NCBI RefSeq assembly: GCF_019449565.1
Contig: NZ_JAGRPM010000083.1
Span: 32,890-96,889, forward strand
Direction: 5' to 3'
Origin: Rhodoblastus sp.
GTDB taxonomy: Bacteria > Pseudomonadota > Alphaproteobacteria > Rhizobiales > Beijerinckiaceae
DNA length: 64,000 bases
Shown here: positions 42,816 to 52,587 of the stretch, piece after piece
Layout of the letters: every line of letters starts with the position of its first letter
Position numbering within the stretch: the first letter of the stretch is position 1
Position numbers and translations under genes: made by a program
The notes under the pieces: generated by a model
What the model was told of the DNA's origin: nothing
The model's input: the letters and a program-made list of their open reading frames with translations, nothing else
Database searches by the model: none

Positions 42816-42849
42816 CGAGGGCCGCCGGATTTTGCTCCGGCGGCCCTCG
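42816..42849. terminator. Terminator between phasin gene and aspS
   Basis: Perfect 13-bp stem (42816-42828 with 42837-42849, loop attttgct). The right flank is GTTTCG, only weakly T-rich. It separates two convergent genes and probably serves both. Confidence 0.8.
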
Positions 42850-42857
42850 GTTTCGTC

Positions 42858-44678
42858 TCAGGAATTTGACGGCAGGTTCACGCGCAAATGCAGTTCGCGG
42901 AGCTGCTTCGGCGTGGCGGACGACGGCGCGCCCATCAATATGTCTTCCGCGCGCTGATTCATGGGGAATAGCGAAACTTCGCGCAGGTTCTGCTCGCCGG
43001 CGAGCAGCATGATGATGCGATCCACGCCCGCCGCCATGCCGCCATGGGGCGGCGCGCCATATTGGAAGGCGCGATACATGCCGCCGAAGCGCTCGATCAC
43101 GGTCTCCTCGCCATAGCCGGCGATCTCGAAGGCCTTGACCATGCTTTCGGGACGATGGTTGCGGATGCCGCCCGAGGCGATCTCGAAGCCATTGCAGGCG
43201 ATGTCGTACTGGAAGGCCTTGATCGTCAGCGGATCCTGCGTCTGCAAGGCCTCCAGCCCGCCCTGCGGCATGGAGAAGGGGTTGTGGCCGAAGTCGATCT
43301 TCTTCTCGTCCTCGTTATATTCATACATCGGGAAATCGACGACCCAGGCCAGCTCGAACCGCTCGGTATCGGCGAGGTTCAGATCCTCGCCGACCTTTAT
43401 GCGCGCGGTGCCTGCGAATTTGGCGAATTTGTCGGGGTCGCCAGCCACGAAGAATGCGGCGTCACCGGCGTTCAGGCCCAATTGGACCCGGATCGCCTCG
43501 ACCCGCTCCGGCCCGATATTATTGGCGAGCGGCCCGCGCCCGCCGACGCCGGTCGCGTTTGCATCGGCTTTCAGGCTGGTTTCGTCCTTGGAGCGGTCGA
43601 AGAACAGAATATAGCCGAGACCCGGCTGACCTTCGCTCTGCGCCCAGCTGTTCATGCGGTCGGCAAAGGTGCGCTGGCCGCCGCCCGGCGCGGGAATCGC
43701 CCAGACTTCGTTCTTGGGCGCTTCCAGCAGACGCGCGAAAATCTTGAAGCCAGAACCGCGGAAATGCTCGGACACCTCCTGCATGACGATCGGGTTGCGC
43801 AGGTCCGGCTTGTCGGAACCATATTTGCGCATGGCCTCGGCATAGGGGATGCGCGGCCAGTTCTTCGTAACCGGCTTGCCGCCGCCAAATTGCTCGAAAA
43901 TGCCGGTGATGATCGGCTCGATCGCCTGAAAAACGTCTTCCTGCGTAATGAAGCTCATTTCGAGATCGAGCTGGTAGAACTCGCCCGGCAGGCGGTCGGC
44001 GCGCGGGTCTTCGTCGCGGAAACAGGGCGCGATCTGGAAATAGCGGTCGAAGCCGGCCATCATCAGCAGCTGCTTATATTGCTGCGGCGCCTGCGGCAGC
44101 GCGTAGAACTTGCCGGCATGGATGCGCGACGGCACCAGAAAGTCGCGCGCGCCTTCCGGCGACGAGGCGGTCAGGATCGGCGTCTGGAATTCGTTGAAGC
44201 CCGCCGCTTTCATGCGCGAGCGCATCGAATCGACCACCTGCCCGCGCAGCATGATATTGTTGTGGATGCGCTCGCGGCGCAGGTCCAGGAAGCGGTATTT
44301 GAGGCGGGTTTCCTCGGGATAATCCTGCTCGCCGAAAACGGGGAGTGGCAGTTCGGCGGCCTGGCCAAGCACCTGGGCGTCGCGGACATAGACCTCGATC
44401 TGGCCGGTGGCCATGTCGTCATTGCCCGTGCCCTCGGGGCGGCGGCGCACTTCGCCATCGAGCCGCACCACCCATTCCGAGCGGAAAGTCTCGGCCAGCT
44501 TGAACGCGGCGGAATCGGGATCGACCACGCATTGCGTCAGGCCATAATGGTCGCGCAGGTCGATGAACAGCACGCCGCCATGGTCGCGGATGCGGTGGCA
44601 CCAGCCGGAAATGCGGACGGTCTGGCCGATGTTTTCTTCGCGGAGCTGGCCGCAGGTGTGGGTGCGATAGGCGTGCAT
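42858..44678 (-). CDS. aspS: Aspartyl-tRNA synthetase, probably non-discriminating
   Basis: 606-aa bacterial-type class II AspRS. N-terminal OB-fold anticodon domain, catalytic core with F-R-D-E-D-P-R-A-D-R and the late G-M-A-A-G-V-D-R motif 3, and the GAD insertion domain in between. H33 in R-I-R-D-H-G-G-V-L-F-I-D is notable: a histidine at this place, as in Pseudomonas AspRS, goes with charging of both tRNA-Asp and tRNA-Asn, followed by GatCAB amidation, whereas the E. coli enzyme has leucine. No asnS is in the window. Convergent with the phasin gene; divergent from rnd. Confidence 0.95.
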   Translation of the reverse strand: MHAYRTHTCGQLREENIGQTVRISGWCHRIRDHGGVLFIDLRDHYGLTQCVVDPDSAAFKLAETFRSEWVVRLDGEVRRRPEGTGNDDMATGQIEVYVRDAQVLGQAAELPLPVFGEQDYPEETRLKYRFLDLRRERIHNNIMLRGQVVDSMRSRMKAAGFNEFQTPILTASSPEGARDFLVPSRIHAGKFYALPQAPQQYKQLLMMAGFDRYFQIAPCFRDEDPRADRLPGEFYQLDLEMSFITQEDVFQAIEPIITGIFEQFGGGKPVTKNWPRIPYAEAMRKYGSDKPDLRNPIVMQEVSEHFRGSGFKIFARLLEAPKNEVWAIPAPGGGQRTFADRMNSWAQSEGQPGLGYILFFDRSKDETSLKADANATGVGGRGPLANNIGPERVEAIRVQLGLNAGDAAFFVAGDPDKFAKFAGTARIKVGEDLNLADTERFELAWVVDFPMYEYNEDEKKIDFGHNPFSMPQGGLEALQTQDPLTIKAFQYDIACNGFEIASGGIRNHRPESMVKAFEIAGYGEETVIERFGGMYRAFQYGAPPHGGMAAGVDRIIMLLAGEQNLREVSLFPMNQRAEDILMGAPSSATPKQLRELHLRVNLPSNS

Positions 44679-44862
44679 GGGAATCCAGACGGAAAAAGCG
44701 TTGCGCGCTGCCTAGCGGAATTTTGCCCTCGCGTGAAGGGGGCGGGTTTTTGACGGAAGGCCAGATTCGATTGCGTTTTCGCAGCGTCCTCGCGAAAAAC
44801 CGGCGTCCACTTTTTCGCGCGCTGCTCTAGCCGCCGCGAAAGCCTTGGATTATGTAGATTTC

Positions 44863-46053
44863 ATGAGCCTTGTCACAGATTCCAGCGATCTGGCCGCCAT
44901 CTGCCAGACCTTCGCAAAATATCCCTATGTCACGGTCGACACCGAATTTTTGCGCGAGACGACCTTCTGGCCAAAAGTCTGCGTGATCCAGCTCGCGAGC
45001 GAGGATCAGGCCGTCGCCATCGACGCCATCGCCGATGGCCTTGATCTGACGCCCTTTTTCGAGCTGATGGCCAATCCGGACGTGGTCAAGGTGTTCCACG
45101 CCGCGCGGCAGGATGTCGAAATCGTCTGGCATCTGGCCAAGATGATCCCCGCGCCTTTGTTCGACACCCAGGTCGCGGCCATGGTCTGCGGCTATGGCGA
45201 CCAGATCGCCTATGGCGAGCTGGCGCAGAGCATCTGCAAGGTCACGCTCGATAAAAGCTCGCGCTTTACCGACTGGTCGCGCCGCCCGCTCAGCGACGCC
45301 CAGATCGATTACGCCATCGCCGACGTCACCCATCTGCGCGATATCTACAAGGCCCTGCGGCAGAAGCTCGAAAAGACCGGCCGCCTCAGCTGGCTGGCCG
45401 ACGAGATGGGCACTTTGTGCAATTTCGAGACCTATGAGCAGCGTCCGGACCGCGCCTGGGAGCGCTACGCGCACCGCGCGCGCAAGCCGCGCGACCTCGC
45501 CGTCTTGATGGAGCTGGCGGCCTGGCGCGAGCATGAGGCGCAGAGCCGCGACGTGCCGCGCTCGCGCGTCCTCAAGGACGATATTCTCACCGAGGTCGCC
45601 CTCGCCGCCCCGCGCACCGCCGAGGCTCTTGGCGATCTGCGCGCCTTTCCCCGGGGCATGGAGCGTTCGCGCGCCGGCGCGGAAATCCTCGCCGCGATCG
45701 AGCGCGGCCTCGAACGCGACCCCAAGACCCTGCCCAAATTTGAGCGCGAGCGGCGCGGCGGCAATGGCGGCGCCACCGTCGAGCTGCTGAAGGTTCTGCT
45801 GCGGCAGGTGGCGGAAAAGCAGGGCGTGGCGGCGAAAATGATCGCCACCACCGATGAGCTCGAAGCCCTCGCCGCCGATGACAAGGCCGATATTCCGGCG
45901 CTGAAGGGCTGGCGGCGCGAACTGTTCGGGGCCAAGGCGGTCCAGCTCAAGCATGGCCGTCTCGCCCTGACCGTGGAAAACAACCGCGTCGTCACGCTGG
46001 AATGGCACGACGCGCAGGATGGGGCCGAGGACGAGGCGGAAGCCAGCGCCTGA
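44863..46053 (+). CDS. rnd: Ribonuclease D
   Basis: 3'-5' exoribonuclease acting on tRNA precursors and other structured RNA. DEDD exonuclease domain: V-T-V-D-T-E-F-L-R-E (first D/E pair), F-H-A-A-R-Q-D-V-E-I, and Y-A-I-A-D-V-T-H-L near the third and fourth acidic residues; an HRDC domain follows (about 205-290). ATG 44863 is taken as the start (396 aa); a TTG at 44845 is in frame but has no better ribosome-binding site. Ends seven bases before the convergent EamA gene. Confidence 0.93.
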   Translation: MSLVTDSSDLAAICQTFAKYPYVTVDTEFLRETTFWPKVCVIQLASEDQAVAIDAIADGLDLTPFFELMANPDVVKVFHAARQDVEIVWHLAKMIPAPLFDTQVAAMVCGYGDQIAYGELAQSICKVTLDKSSRFTDWSRRPLSDAQIDYAIADVTHLRDIYKALRQKLEKTGRLSWLADEMGTLCNFETYEQRPDRAWERYAHRARKPRDLAVLMELAAWREHEAQSRDVPRSRVLKDDILTEVALAAPRTAEALGDLRAFPRGMERSRAGAEILAAIERGLERDPKTLPKFERERRGGNGGATVELLKVLLRQVAEKQGVAAKMIATTDELEALAADDKADIPALKGWRRELFGAKAVQLKHGRLALTVENNRVVTLEWHDAQDGAEDEAEASA

Positions 46054-46060
46054 GCGGGCG

Positions 46061-46957
46061 CTATGAACGCCGCCCCTGCGTGACCGCAAGGGCCAGTCCG
46101 ATCAGGACAACCGCCGCCCCTGCGAGCACGCCGGCGCCGAGCGTTTCGCCAAAGATCAGAGCGGTCAAGGCCATGCCAAACACCGGCACCAGCAGCGAAA
46201 AAGGCGCGACCTGCGCCGCCGGATAGCGGCTCAATAAATGGCTCCACAGCCCGAAGCCGACCATGGTCGCGCCATAGGCAAGGAAGGCCGCGCCGCCCCA
46301 GACCGCCAAAGTCGGACGCGCCAGCGCGGCCCAGATCGCCGCGCGATCCTCCAGCAGGAAGGACAGCGCCAGCAGCGGCAGCGGAGCAAAGGCGCTGGAC
46401 CAGACGATGAAGGCGAGCATGTTCGTCCGCCCGGCGCGGATCGAGAACAGATTGCCCGCGCTCCAGAAGATCGCCGCCGCCAGGACCGCAAGAAAGGGCG
46501 TCAGCGGCGTCGAGCCGCCGCGCGCAAAGCCGATGATCGCGACGCCGGACAAAGCGACGAGCGCGCCCAGAACCTGACGCGGGCGGGTCTTCTGGCCGAG
46601 CAGGACATGGACGAGCGCCATGGTGAAGATGGCCTGGGTCTGGATCACCAGAGACGCCAGCCCGGCTGGCATGCCATTGCGGATGGCGAGAAAAAGCAGG
46701 CCGAACTGCCCGACCCCGATGCACAACCCATAGCCGGCGAGATCACCCAGCTTCACCTTGGGCCGGGGGATGAAGAGGATGGCCGGAAAGGCCGCGAGGA
46801 AAAAGCGCAAGGCGGTGAGAAACAGCGGCGGCGCCTCCGCCACTCCTGCCTTGATGGCGACGAAGCTCGTGCCCCATAGCGCGGCGATCAGTACGGCGAG
46901 GGCGATTTCGCGCGGCGGCAGGGCGCCGCCCCCGGCGCGGGGCGCCCGCGCGCTCAT
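46061..46957 (-). CDS. EamA family transporter (drug/metabolite exporter type)
   Basis: 298-aa inner-membrane protein with ten predicted transmembrane segments in two EamA repeats. The first repeat begins I-A-L-A-V-L-I-A-A-L-W-G-T-S-F-V-A-I-K, the family start pattern. Typical cargoes are amino acids or metabolites, and none can be named here. Its ATG overlaps the ppx stop (ATGA), so it is the distal gene of the ppk-ppx operon. The functional connection to polyphosphate is unknown. Confidence 0.85.
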   Translation of the reverse strand: MSARAPRAGGGALPPREIALAVLIAALWGTSFVAIKAGVAEAPPLFLTALRFFLAAFPAILFIPRPKVKLGDLAGYGLCIGVGQFGLLFLAIRNGMPAGLASLVIQTQAIFTMALVHVLLGQKTRPRQVLGALVALSGVAIIGFARGGSTPLTPFLAVLAAAIFWSAGNLFSIRAGRTNMLAFIVWSSAFAPLPLLALSFLLEDRAAIWAALARPTLAVWGGAAFLAYGATMVGFGLWSHLLSRYPAAQVAPFSLLVPVFGMALTALIFGETLGAGVLAGAAVVLIGLALAVTQGRRS

Positions 46958-48456
46958 TCGAACACGATGGAGTGCGCGCGGCCGATCAGCTTGCCCAATT
47001 GCTTCAGCCTTGCGTTCAGGCGGTCATTGGCAAGATCGGCCAGATCGCGCGGCAGCGTCAGCACGACCTTGCCCTTCACGCAGCGCAGTTTCGTTCGCGG
47101 CAGAATGCCGGGCACCGAGGCCGATATGATATAGCCGACGCGCTGTACGGCGCCGAGGATGCGTGCGCGGTCCATCAGGCGCGGCGTGGCGAGGCTTCGG
47201 ATCTGGGGATCGATGTCCTCGCCCGTGCTGAGATGGCGATAGGCCACGGCCATGCCGAGATAGGCGCGGCCGGGGTGATCGACGCCGACGATGGGCGAAT
47301 TTGCGAGCAGATTCAGCGCGAGGTCGGAGCGATAATCCGGCGAGGTGCGCCAGCCGATGTCGCCATAAAGGCAGGCGGCGTGGCGCAGGCGTTTTTCCTC
47401 AGCCGTCTCGTCGATATGGCTGGACGCCATGAAGACGTCGCTCCATTGGATCAGGTCTTCGCCATGGCCCGGCGCGCGCGACCGCAGGATGTTATATTCG
47501 TGCGCGCCTTCGAGCAGCGGATCGCGCGCCCGCAGGTCGTCGCTGAGCTTTTCGTAGAGCAGGCCCTCGCGCAGGCCGCCGTTCGAGATTACCACCTTGC
47601 CCGGCCTGCCGCGCCGGATGATCTCCTCCAGCACCACCGCGCCATAGGCCAGCGCCGGCCGGCGTTGTTCGGAAATGGCGCCGACCGCGACGAGCGACTC
47701 CGTATCGACACGCTCCACCAGCGAGGCGAAATCGGCGGCGTCGCGCGCCGGAATGACATAGCCGTGCATCACGTCGAGCGGGTAATTGCGCTGCGCCATA
47801 TGCAGCTTGCCCAGCGAACGCCAGGTGCCTCCGACGGCGTAAAAGGTGCGCCCGCGCAAATGATCCAGCGGCCCCGCCTGCGCCAATTGCTCCTTGGCGA
47901 TGCGCATGGCGTTCTTGGGCGAGCGGCCCGACGCGTCCATCAGCGCCAGCGAACCGAGCTTGAGCGACACGCCCGCGCCAACCGCGCCATTCTTGACATC
48001 GATCAGCTCCAGCGACCCGCCGCCGAGATCGCCCACCACGCCGTCGGGCTGGTGGAAGGTCGAGATCACGCCAAGGCCAGACAGCTCCGCCTCGCGCTTG
48101 CCGGAGATCAGCTCGATCGGCCGTCCGATCGCCTCGCGCGCCGCGGCGAGAAATTGCAGGCCATTGCGGGCGTCGCGCGCCGCCGCCGTGGCGACCGGTC
48201 GAATATCCTCGATCTGCATGAATTCGCACAGCTTGCGGAAGCGGCGCAAGGCTTCGAGCGCCTTGTTCATCCCCTCTTCCGCCAGCTCGCCGGTGGTGGC
48301 GACGCCCTTGCCGAGCGCGCACATGGCCTTTTCATTGAACAGCGAAGTCGGCGCGCGCGTCAGGCCTTCATAGGCGACGAGGCGGACGGAATTGGAGCCG
48401 ATGTCCACGATGGCCGTGGGACGCGCGCCCCGCAGCCTGCCTTGCGCCTTGTTCAT
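46954..48456 (-). CDS. ppx: Exopolyphosphatase / guanosine pentaphosphate phosphohydrolase
   Basis: 500-aa Ppx/GppA family enzyme that degrades polyphosphate from the end. Actin-like ATPase fold motifs: I-V-D-I-G-S-N-S-V-R-L-V near the start, V-V-G-D-L-G-G-G-S-L-E-L, and a C-terminal HD-like helical part. ATG 48456 follows CCGGAGCTGAC, one base after the ppk stop; the frame is open to 48504. Encoded right after ppk, so synthesis and breakdown of polyphosphate are co-expressed, as in many proteobacteria. Confidence 0.93.
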   Translation of the reverse strand: MNKAQGRLRGARPTAIVDIGSNSVRLVAYEGLTRAPTSLFNEKAMCALGKGVATTGELAEEGMNKALEALRRFRKLCEFMQIEDIRPVATAAARDARNGLQFLAAAREAIGRPIELISGKREAELSGLGVISTFHQPDGVVGDLGGGSLELIDVKNGAVGAGVSLKLGSLALMDASGRSPKNAMRIAKEQLAQAGPLDHLRGRTFYAVGGTWRSLGKLHMAQRNYPLDVMHGYVIPARDAADFASLVERVDTESLVAVGAISEQRRPALAYGAVVLEEIIRRGRPGKVVISNGGLREGLLYEKLSDDLRARDPLLEGAHEYNILRSRAPGHGEDLIQWSDVFMASSHIDETAEEKRLRHAACLYGDIGWRTSPDYRSDLALNLLANSPIVGVDHPGRAYLGMAVAYRHLSTGEDIDPQIRSLATPRLMDRARILGAVQRVGYIISASVPGILPRTKLRCVKGKVVLTLPRDLADLANDRLNARLKQLGKLIGRAHSIVFE

Positions 48457-48457
48457 G

Positions 48458-50665
48458 TCAGCTCCGGCCCGACCGCTTGAGAAGGCTCTTCGGACTGGAT
48501 TCATTCAACGACTTGCCGCGTCCCGACAGCGAGGGATTGGTCATGAAATATTTATGCACGTTGAAGGGCTCCTCGTTCGGGCCGCATTCGATGCGCACGC
48601 TCGAACCATCGGGCAGGAAACGATAGGATTGCTGGTTGTCGATCAGATTGGCGACGAAAATCTGCTCCAGCACCTGTTCATGAGTTGTCGGATTGGTCAC
48701 CGGCAACAGCGATTCGACCCGGCGGTCGAGATTGCGCTGCATGAGATCGGCCGAAGAAATATAGACCACCGCCTTGGGATGCGGCAGGCCGTGGCCATTG
48801 CCGAAGGCATAGATGCGCGCATGTTCCAGAAAGCGCCCGATCACCGATTTTACGCGGATATTGTCGGACAGGCCCGGGACGCCAGGGCGAAGGCAGCAAA
48901 TTCCGCGAATGACGAGGTCGATCGACACCCCGGCCTGGCTCGCCTCGTAGAAGGCGTCGATGATTTCCGGATCGACCAGAGCGTTGCACTTGCCCCAGAT
49001 CGCCGCGGGCCGCCCTGCCTTGGCGTGGGCGATCTCCTGCGCGACATGGTCGAGCAGCTTCTGCTTGAGCGAGATCGGCGAAACCGCCATGCGCTCCAGC
49101 CCCGCCGGCTCGGCATAGCCGGTAATGAAATTGAAGATGCGCGATACGTCGCGCCCGACAGCCGGATCGGCGGTGAATAGCGAGATATCGGTGTAAACCT
49201 TGGCCGTGATCGGGTGGTAATTGCCGGTGCCGACATGGCAATAGGTCACCAGCGAGCCGCCTTCGCGGCGCACGACCATCGACAATTTGGCGTGCGTCTT
49301 CAGCTCGATGAAGCCGAACACCACCTGCGCGCCAGCCCGCTCCAGATCGCGCGCCCAGCGGATATTGGCCTCTTCGTCGAAACGCGCCTTCAGCTCGACC
49401 AGCGCCGTGACCGACTTGCCCGCCTCGGCGGCCTCGATCAGGGCGCGGACGATCGGGCTGTCCGACGAGGTGCGATAGAGCGTCTGCTTGATCGCCAGCA
49501 CATTGGGATCGCGTGCCGCCTGCATCAGGAACTGCACGACCACGTCGAAACTTTCATAGGGATGCTGGACGACGAGGTCCTTCTGCTTGATGGCGAGGAA
49601 GCAATCGCCGCCATTATCGCGCACGCGCTCGGGGAAACGGGCGGTGTAGGACGTGAACTTGAGATCGGCGCGCGGCAGGCCGACGACTTCGGACAGGTCC
49701 TTCATGGCCAGCATGCCATCCAGCGCGATGATCTCCTCTTCCGACTGAACGTCCAGCTCCTCGGCGACGAAGGCGCGCAGATCCGCCGGCATGTGGGTAT
49801 CGGTCTCAAGCCGGATCACCGAGCCGCGACGGCGGCGTTTCAGCGCCGTCTCGAACAGGCGCACGAGGTCTTCCGCCTCCTCCTCGACTTCGAGATCGCT
49901 GTCGCGGATCACCCGGAACGAGCCCTGCGCCTTGACGCTGTAGCCGGGGAATAATTTCTGGATATGGGTGAAAATGACGGAATCGAGCAGCACCAGCCGC
50001 GCGCCGCCAGCGGGGGCTTCCGGCAGGCGGATGAAACGGTCGATCTTGCTCGGCATGCGCACCAGCGCCTTCATGCGGGCGCCGGTGACCGTGTGAAGGA
50101 GGTCCAGCCCGAGCGTCAGGCCGAGATTGGGAATGAAGGGGAATGGATGGGCCGGGTCGACGGCAAGCGGCGTCAGGACCGGGAAGATGTGCAGGAAGAA
50201 ATGGTCGTCCAGCCAGAGCTTTTCCGATTTGCTCAAGTCGGCGTGGTCGACAAAGACGATTTGCTCGGACTTCAACTCATCCTGCAATTGCCGCCACAGC
50301 CTTACCTGCTCCTCGGCGAGTTCCGAGACGCGCGCGTTGATGAGCGGCAATTGCTCGGCCGGCGTCAGGCCGTCCTCGGAAAGCGCTTCGACGCCGCTGC
50401 GTAGCTGCCCGCGAATGCCCGCTACGCGAACCATGAAGAATTCATCGAGATTATTGGCCGAGATCGAGACGAAGCGGACGCGCTCCAGCAGCGGATGAGC
50501 GGGATTGGCGGCTTCAAGCAAGACGCGGCGGTTGAACTCCAGCCACGACAATTCGCGATTGATGAAGCGCTTCGGCGAATGGCGCAAAGCTTCTCCGTTC
50601 AGGGGCGTCTCGCTCCCCGGCCGCAATTCCTGAACCTCAACCATCGCTTCCCTCGCCTCGGTCAT
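48458..50665 (-). CDS. ppk: Polyphosphate kinase 1
   Basis: 735-aa membrane-associated enzyme that reversibly polymerises the terminal phosphate of ATP into polyphosphate. N-terminal R-F-I-N-R-E-L-S-W-L-E-F-N-R-R-V and N-N-L-D-E-F-F-M-V-R-V are diagnostic; the catalytic phospho-histidine region is E-L-K-T-H-A-K-L-S-M-V, followed by Y-C-H-V-G-T-G-N-Y and S-S-A-D-L-M-Q-R-N-L-D-R-R-V-E. Full length. The upstream hdaA is 75 bases away on the same strand. Confidence 0.96.
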   Translation of the reverse strand: MTEAREAMVEVQELRPGSETPLNGEALRHSPKRFINRELSWLEFNRRVLLEAANPAHPLLERVRFVSISANNLDEFFMVRVAGIRGQLRSGVEALSEDGLTPAEQLPLINARVSELAEEQVRLWRQLQDELKSEQIVFVDHADLSKSEKLWLDDHFFLHIFPVLTPLAVDPAHPFPFIPNLGLTLGLDLLHTVTGARMKALVRMPSKIDRFIRLPEAPAGGARLVLLDSVIFTHIQKLFPGYSVKAQGSFRVIRDSDLEVEEEAEDLVRLFETALKRRRRGSVIRLETDTHMPADLRAFVAEELDVQSEEEIIALDGMLAMKDLSEVVGLPRADLKFTSYTARFPERVRDNGGDCFLAIKQKDLVVQHPYESFDVVVQFLMQAARDPNVLAIKQTLYRTSSDSPIVRALIEAAEAGKSVTALVELKARFDEEANIRWARDLERAGAQVVFGFIELKTHAKLSMVVRREGGSLVTYCHVGTGNYHPITAKVYTDISLFTADPAVGRDVSRIFNFITGYAEPAGLERMAVSPISLKQKLLDHVAQEIAHAKAGRPAAIWGKCNALVDPEIIDAFYEASQAGVSIDLVIRGICCLRPGVPGLSDNIRVKSVIGRFLEHARIYAFGNGHGLPHPKAVVYISSADLMQRNLDRRVESLLPVTNPTTHEQVLEQIFVANLIDNQQSYRFLPDGSSVRIECGPNEEPFNVHKYFMTNPSLSGRGKSLNESSPKSLLKRSGRS

Positions 50666-50740
50666 GTTTCTTCGCCCGCCTATTTCGGCCAGTTCGTATG
50701 AAACTTATGTGACATATCCCAGCGGGGCCAGCACCGACCG

Positions 50741-51466
50741 TCAATGATCCTCGTCATTCTCTTTCGCTTCAACCGCTTCCTCGTCGTCCGACGCCGCCAG
50801 ACCGGGCGAAGCGGCGAGCAATTCGGCGGCCAGCGCCCGCGTGACCGCCCGCCCCCGCGCCAGCCCCTCGCGGTCGAGCGCCGCGACGATCTGCTGCGCC
50901 GCTTCGAAGGAGCGCTCCAGCCGCAAGGCCAGATAATCTATCAGGCTCGCCTCGACCTTGATCTGCCGATCATGGAATAATTTGCCCAGAATGACGCGCA
51001 GGAACGGCTCGTCGGGCTGTTCGATCGCCACGGCGGGGGCCCGGCGCAGGCGCGACAGCAGGTCTTTCGTCGCCAGCCCCCAGCTGTCCGGGTTTTTTCG
51101 CGCGGTGACCAGCAGGAAAACGCCGCGCTCCATCGCCAGGTTGATCAGATGGAACAGCTCCTTCTCGCGCAGCGGCGCGCGGTCGGCGTCCTCGATCAGC
51201 AGGGCGGGCGCAGACGTCAGTTCGGGCAGGGCCTCGATCGCAAGATCGGAGGCCGCGATGACGCGCGCGCCGGCCCGCCGCACCCAGATCGCGCCGAGAT
51301 GGCTCTTGCCCGCGCCCTCCGGGCCGGTCAGAAGCAGCAGCTTGTGCGGCCAATCGGGCCAGAGCCGCAGCAGCGCCAGCGCCTGTTCGTTCGAGGGCGC
51401 CGCGAGAAAATCCTCCTCCGCGTCGCTCGGCCAATGCGGAAGATCGAGCGGCAATTGCCCGATCAT
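50741..51466 (-). CDS. hdaA: HdaA, DnaA-related replication regulator
   Basis: 241-aa AAA+ protein related to DnaA that lowers DnaA-ATP during replication. The N-terminal clamp-binding motif Q-L-P-L-D-L (4-9) and Walker A G-P-E-G-A-G-K-S-H are present; Walker B is A-L-L-I-E-D-A-D. The DNA-binding helix-turn-helix of DnaA is absent, as expected for Hda. An acidic C-terminal tail (S-D-D-E-E-A-V-E-A-K-E) extends the protein. Overlaps the permease stop by ATGA. Confidence 0.9.
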   Translation of the reverse strand: MIGQLPLDLPHWPSDAEEDFLAAPSNEQALALLRLWPDWPHKLLLLTGPEGAGKSHLGAIWVRRAGARVIAASDLAIEALPELTSAPALLIEDADRAPLREKELFHLINLAMERGVFLLVTARKNPDSWGLATKDLLSRLRRAPAVAIEQPDEPFLRVILGKLFHDRQIKVEASLIDYLALRLERSFEAAQQIVAALDREGLARGRAVTRALAAELLAASPGLAASDDEEAVEAKENDEDH

Positions 51467-52578
51467 GCGACGTCTGGGCCCAGGTCGTGGAACAGGGCGC
51501 TCTGCTTGTAGCGCTTGATTGCGAAACGGATCAGCACGCCAATCGCCGCGGCCAGCGGCACCGCCAGGATCATGCCGGTAAAGCCCATCAGGCTGCCGAA
51601 GGCGAACAAGGCGAAGATGAGCCAGACCGGATGCAGGCCGACGGAGCCGCCGACCAGTTTGGGCGATAGCACATTGCCTTCGAGAAACTGGCCGCTCTCC
51701 ACCACCAGAATGGCGAGGCCGAGCAGGCCGAGATTCGGCCAGCCCTGCACCAGCGCCACGATCACCGAAAAGACCAGCGCCGTGGTCGAGCCGACATAGG
51801 GGATGAAGCTGAGAAAGCCGGCCGACAGGCCGATGAAGAAGCCGAAGTTCAGGCCGATCAGCGTCAGCCCGACGCCATACCAGACGCCGAGGAACAGGCA
51901 GACGATCGACTGCCCGCGCAGAAAACCCGCCAAAGCGCGATCGATTTCGCCGGAAATCTCAAAAACAGTCGCCCGGTAGCGCGGCGGAATCAGGCTGCGG
52001 ATGGTCGCGACCATCTCCGGCCAGGAGATCAGCAGGTAGAAGGTCACCACCGGCGTGACCACCGCCAGCGCGATGATTCCAACCAGAGCCGTGCCGCCGG
52101 ACCAGATCGACTTCAGGAAATTCCCGATATATTGCGCGCCCTGCCCGATGAAATTGCCGAGCGATTTCTGCAGGCTGTCGGCGGTCGAAGGCGCGTCGAA
52201 CCCGAGCTTCTTGAGCCAGTCGCCACCATAGGTCTGCAACAGGCCAGCCAGTTCGTCGGAGATCAGGGTCTGCAGCTTGTTGACGTAATCCGGCAAGGAT
52301 TCGACGAAACCGACCAATTGCCGGCCCAGGATCGGGCCGAGCCCGAAAAACAGGAACACGAGCAGGACCAGAAAGACGAACAGGATGACCAGCGTCGCCG
52401 AAAGGCGGCTCAGGCCCATCCGCTGCATCCGCGTCACCACGGGGTCGAGCACATAGCCCAGAGCGAGGGAGGCGACGAAGGGCGCGAGGACGCCGGAGAA
52501 GAGAAAGCAGGCGAAGCCGAACAGAATCAGCATCAGGAGCCAGAAAGCGATCTGCAATTCCATGCGCATCGGCGGCAT
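51463..52578 (-). CDS. AI-2E family transporter (PerM-like)
   Basis: 371-aa membrane protein of the AI-2E/PerM family with about eight transmembrane segments. Typical stretches: L-G-Y-V-L-D-P-V-V-T-R-M, the L-P-D-Y-V-N-K-L-Q-T soluble domain, and the C-terminal G-F-L-S-F-I-P-Y-V-G-S and F-A-L-F-A-F-G-S-L-M-G-F-T-G. Despite the family name, most members are not proven autoinducer exporters; some move ions. Located between the phosphatidyltransferase gene and hdaA, a conserved alphaproteobacterial order. Confidence 0.88.
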   Translation of the reverse strand: MPPMRMELQIAFWLLMLILFGFACFLFSGVLAPFVASLALGYVLDPVVTRMQRMGLSRLSATLVILFVFLVLLVFLFFGLGPILGRQLVGFVESLPDYVNKLQTLISDELAGLLQTYGGDWLKKLGFDAPSTADSLQKSLGNFIGQGAQYIGNFLKSIWSGGTALVGIIALAVVTPVVTFYLLISWPEMVATIRSLIPPRYRATVFEISGEIDRALAGFLRGQSIVCLFLGVWYGVGLTLIGLNFGFFIGLSAGFLSFIPYVGSTTALVFSVIVALVQGWPNLGLLGLAILVVESGQFLEGNVLSPKLVGGSVGLHPVWLIFALFAFGSLMGFTGMILAVPLAAAIGVLIRFAIKRYKQSALFHDLGPDVA

Positions 52579-52587
52579 TCCCCGGGT

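Noticed and set aside
43044..44753. 569-codon plus-strand open frame opposite aspS
   Set aside because: Antisense to a complete aspartyl-tRNA synthetase and with no recognisable domains.
46972..48480. 502-codon plus-strand open frame opposite ppx
   Set aside because: Antisense shadow of ppx; Arg/His/Ala-rich with no conserved pattern.
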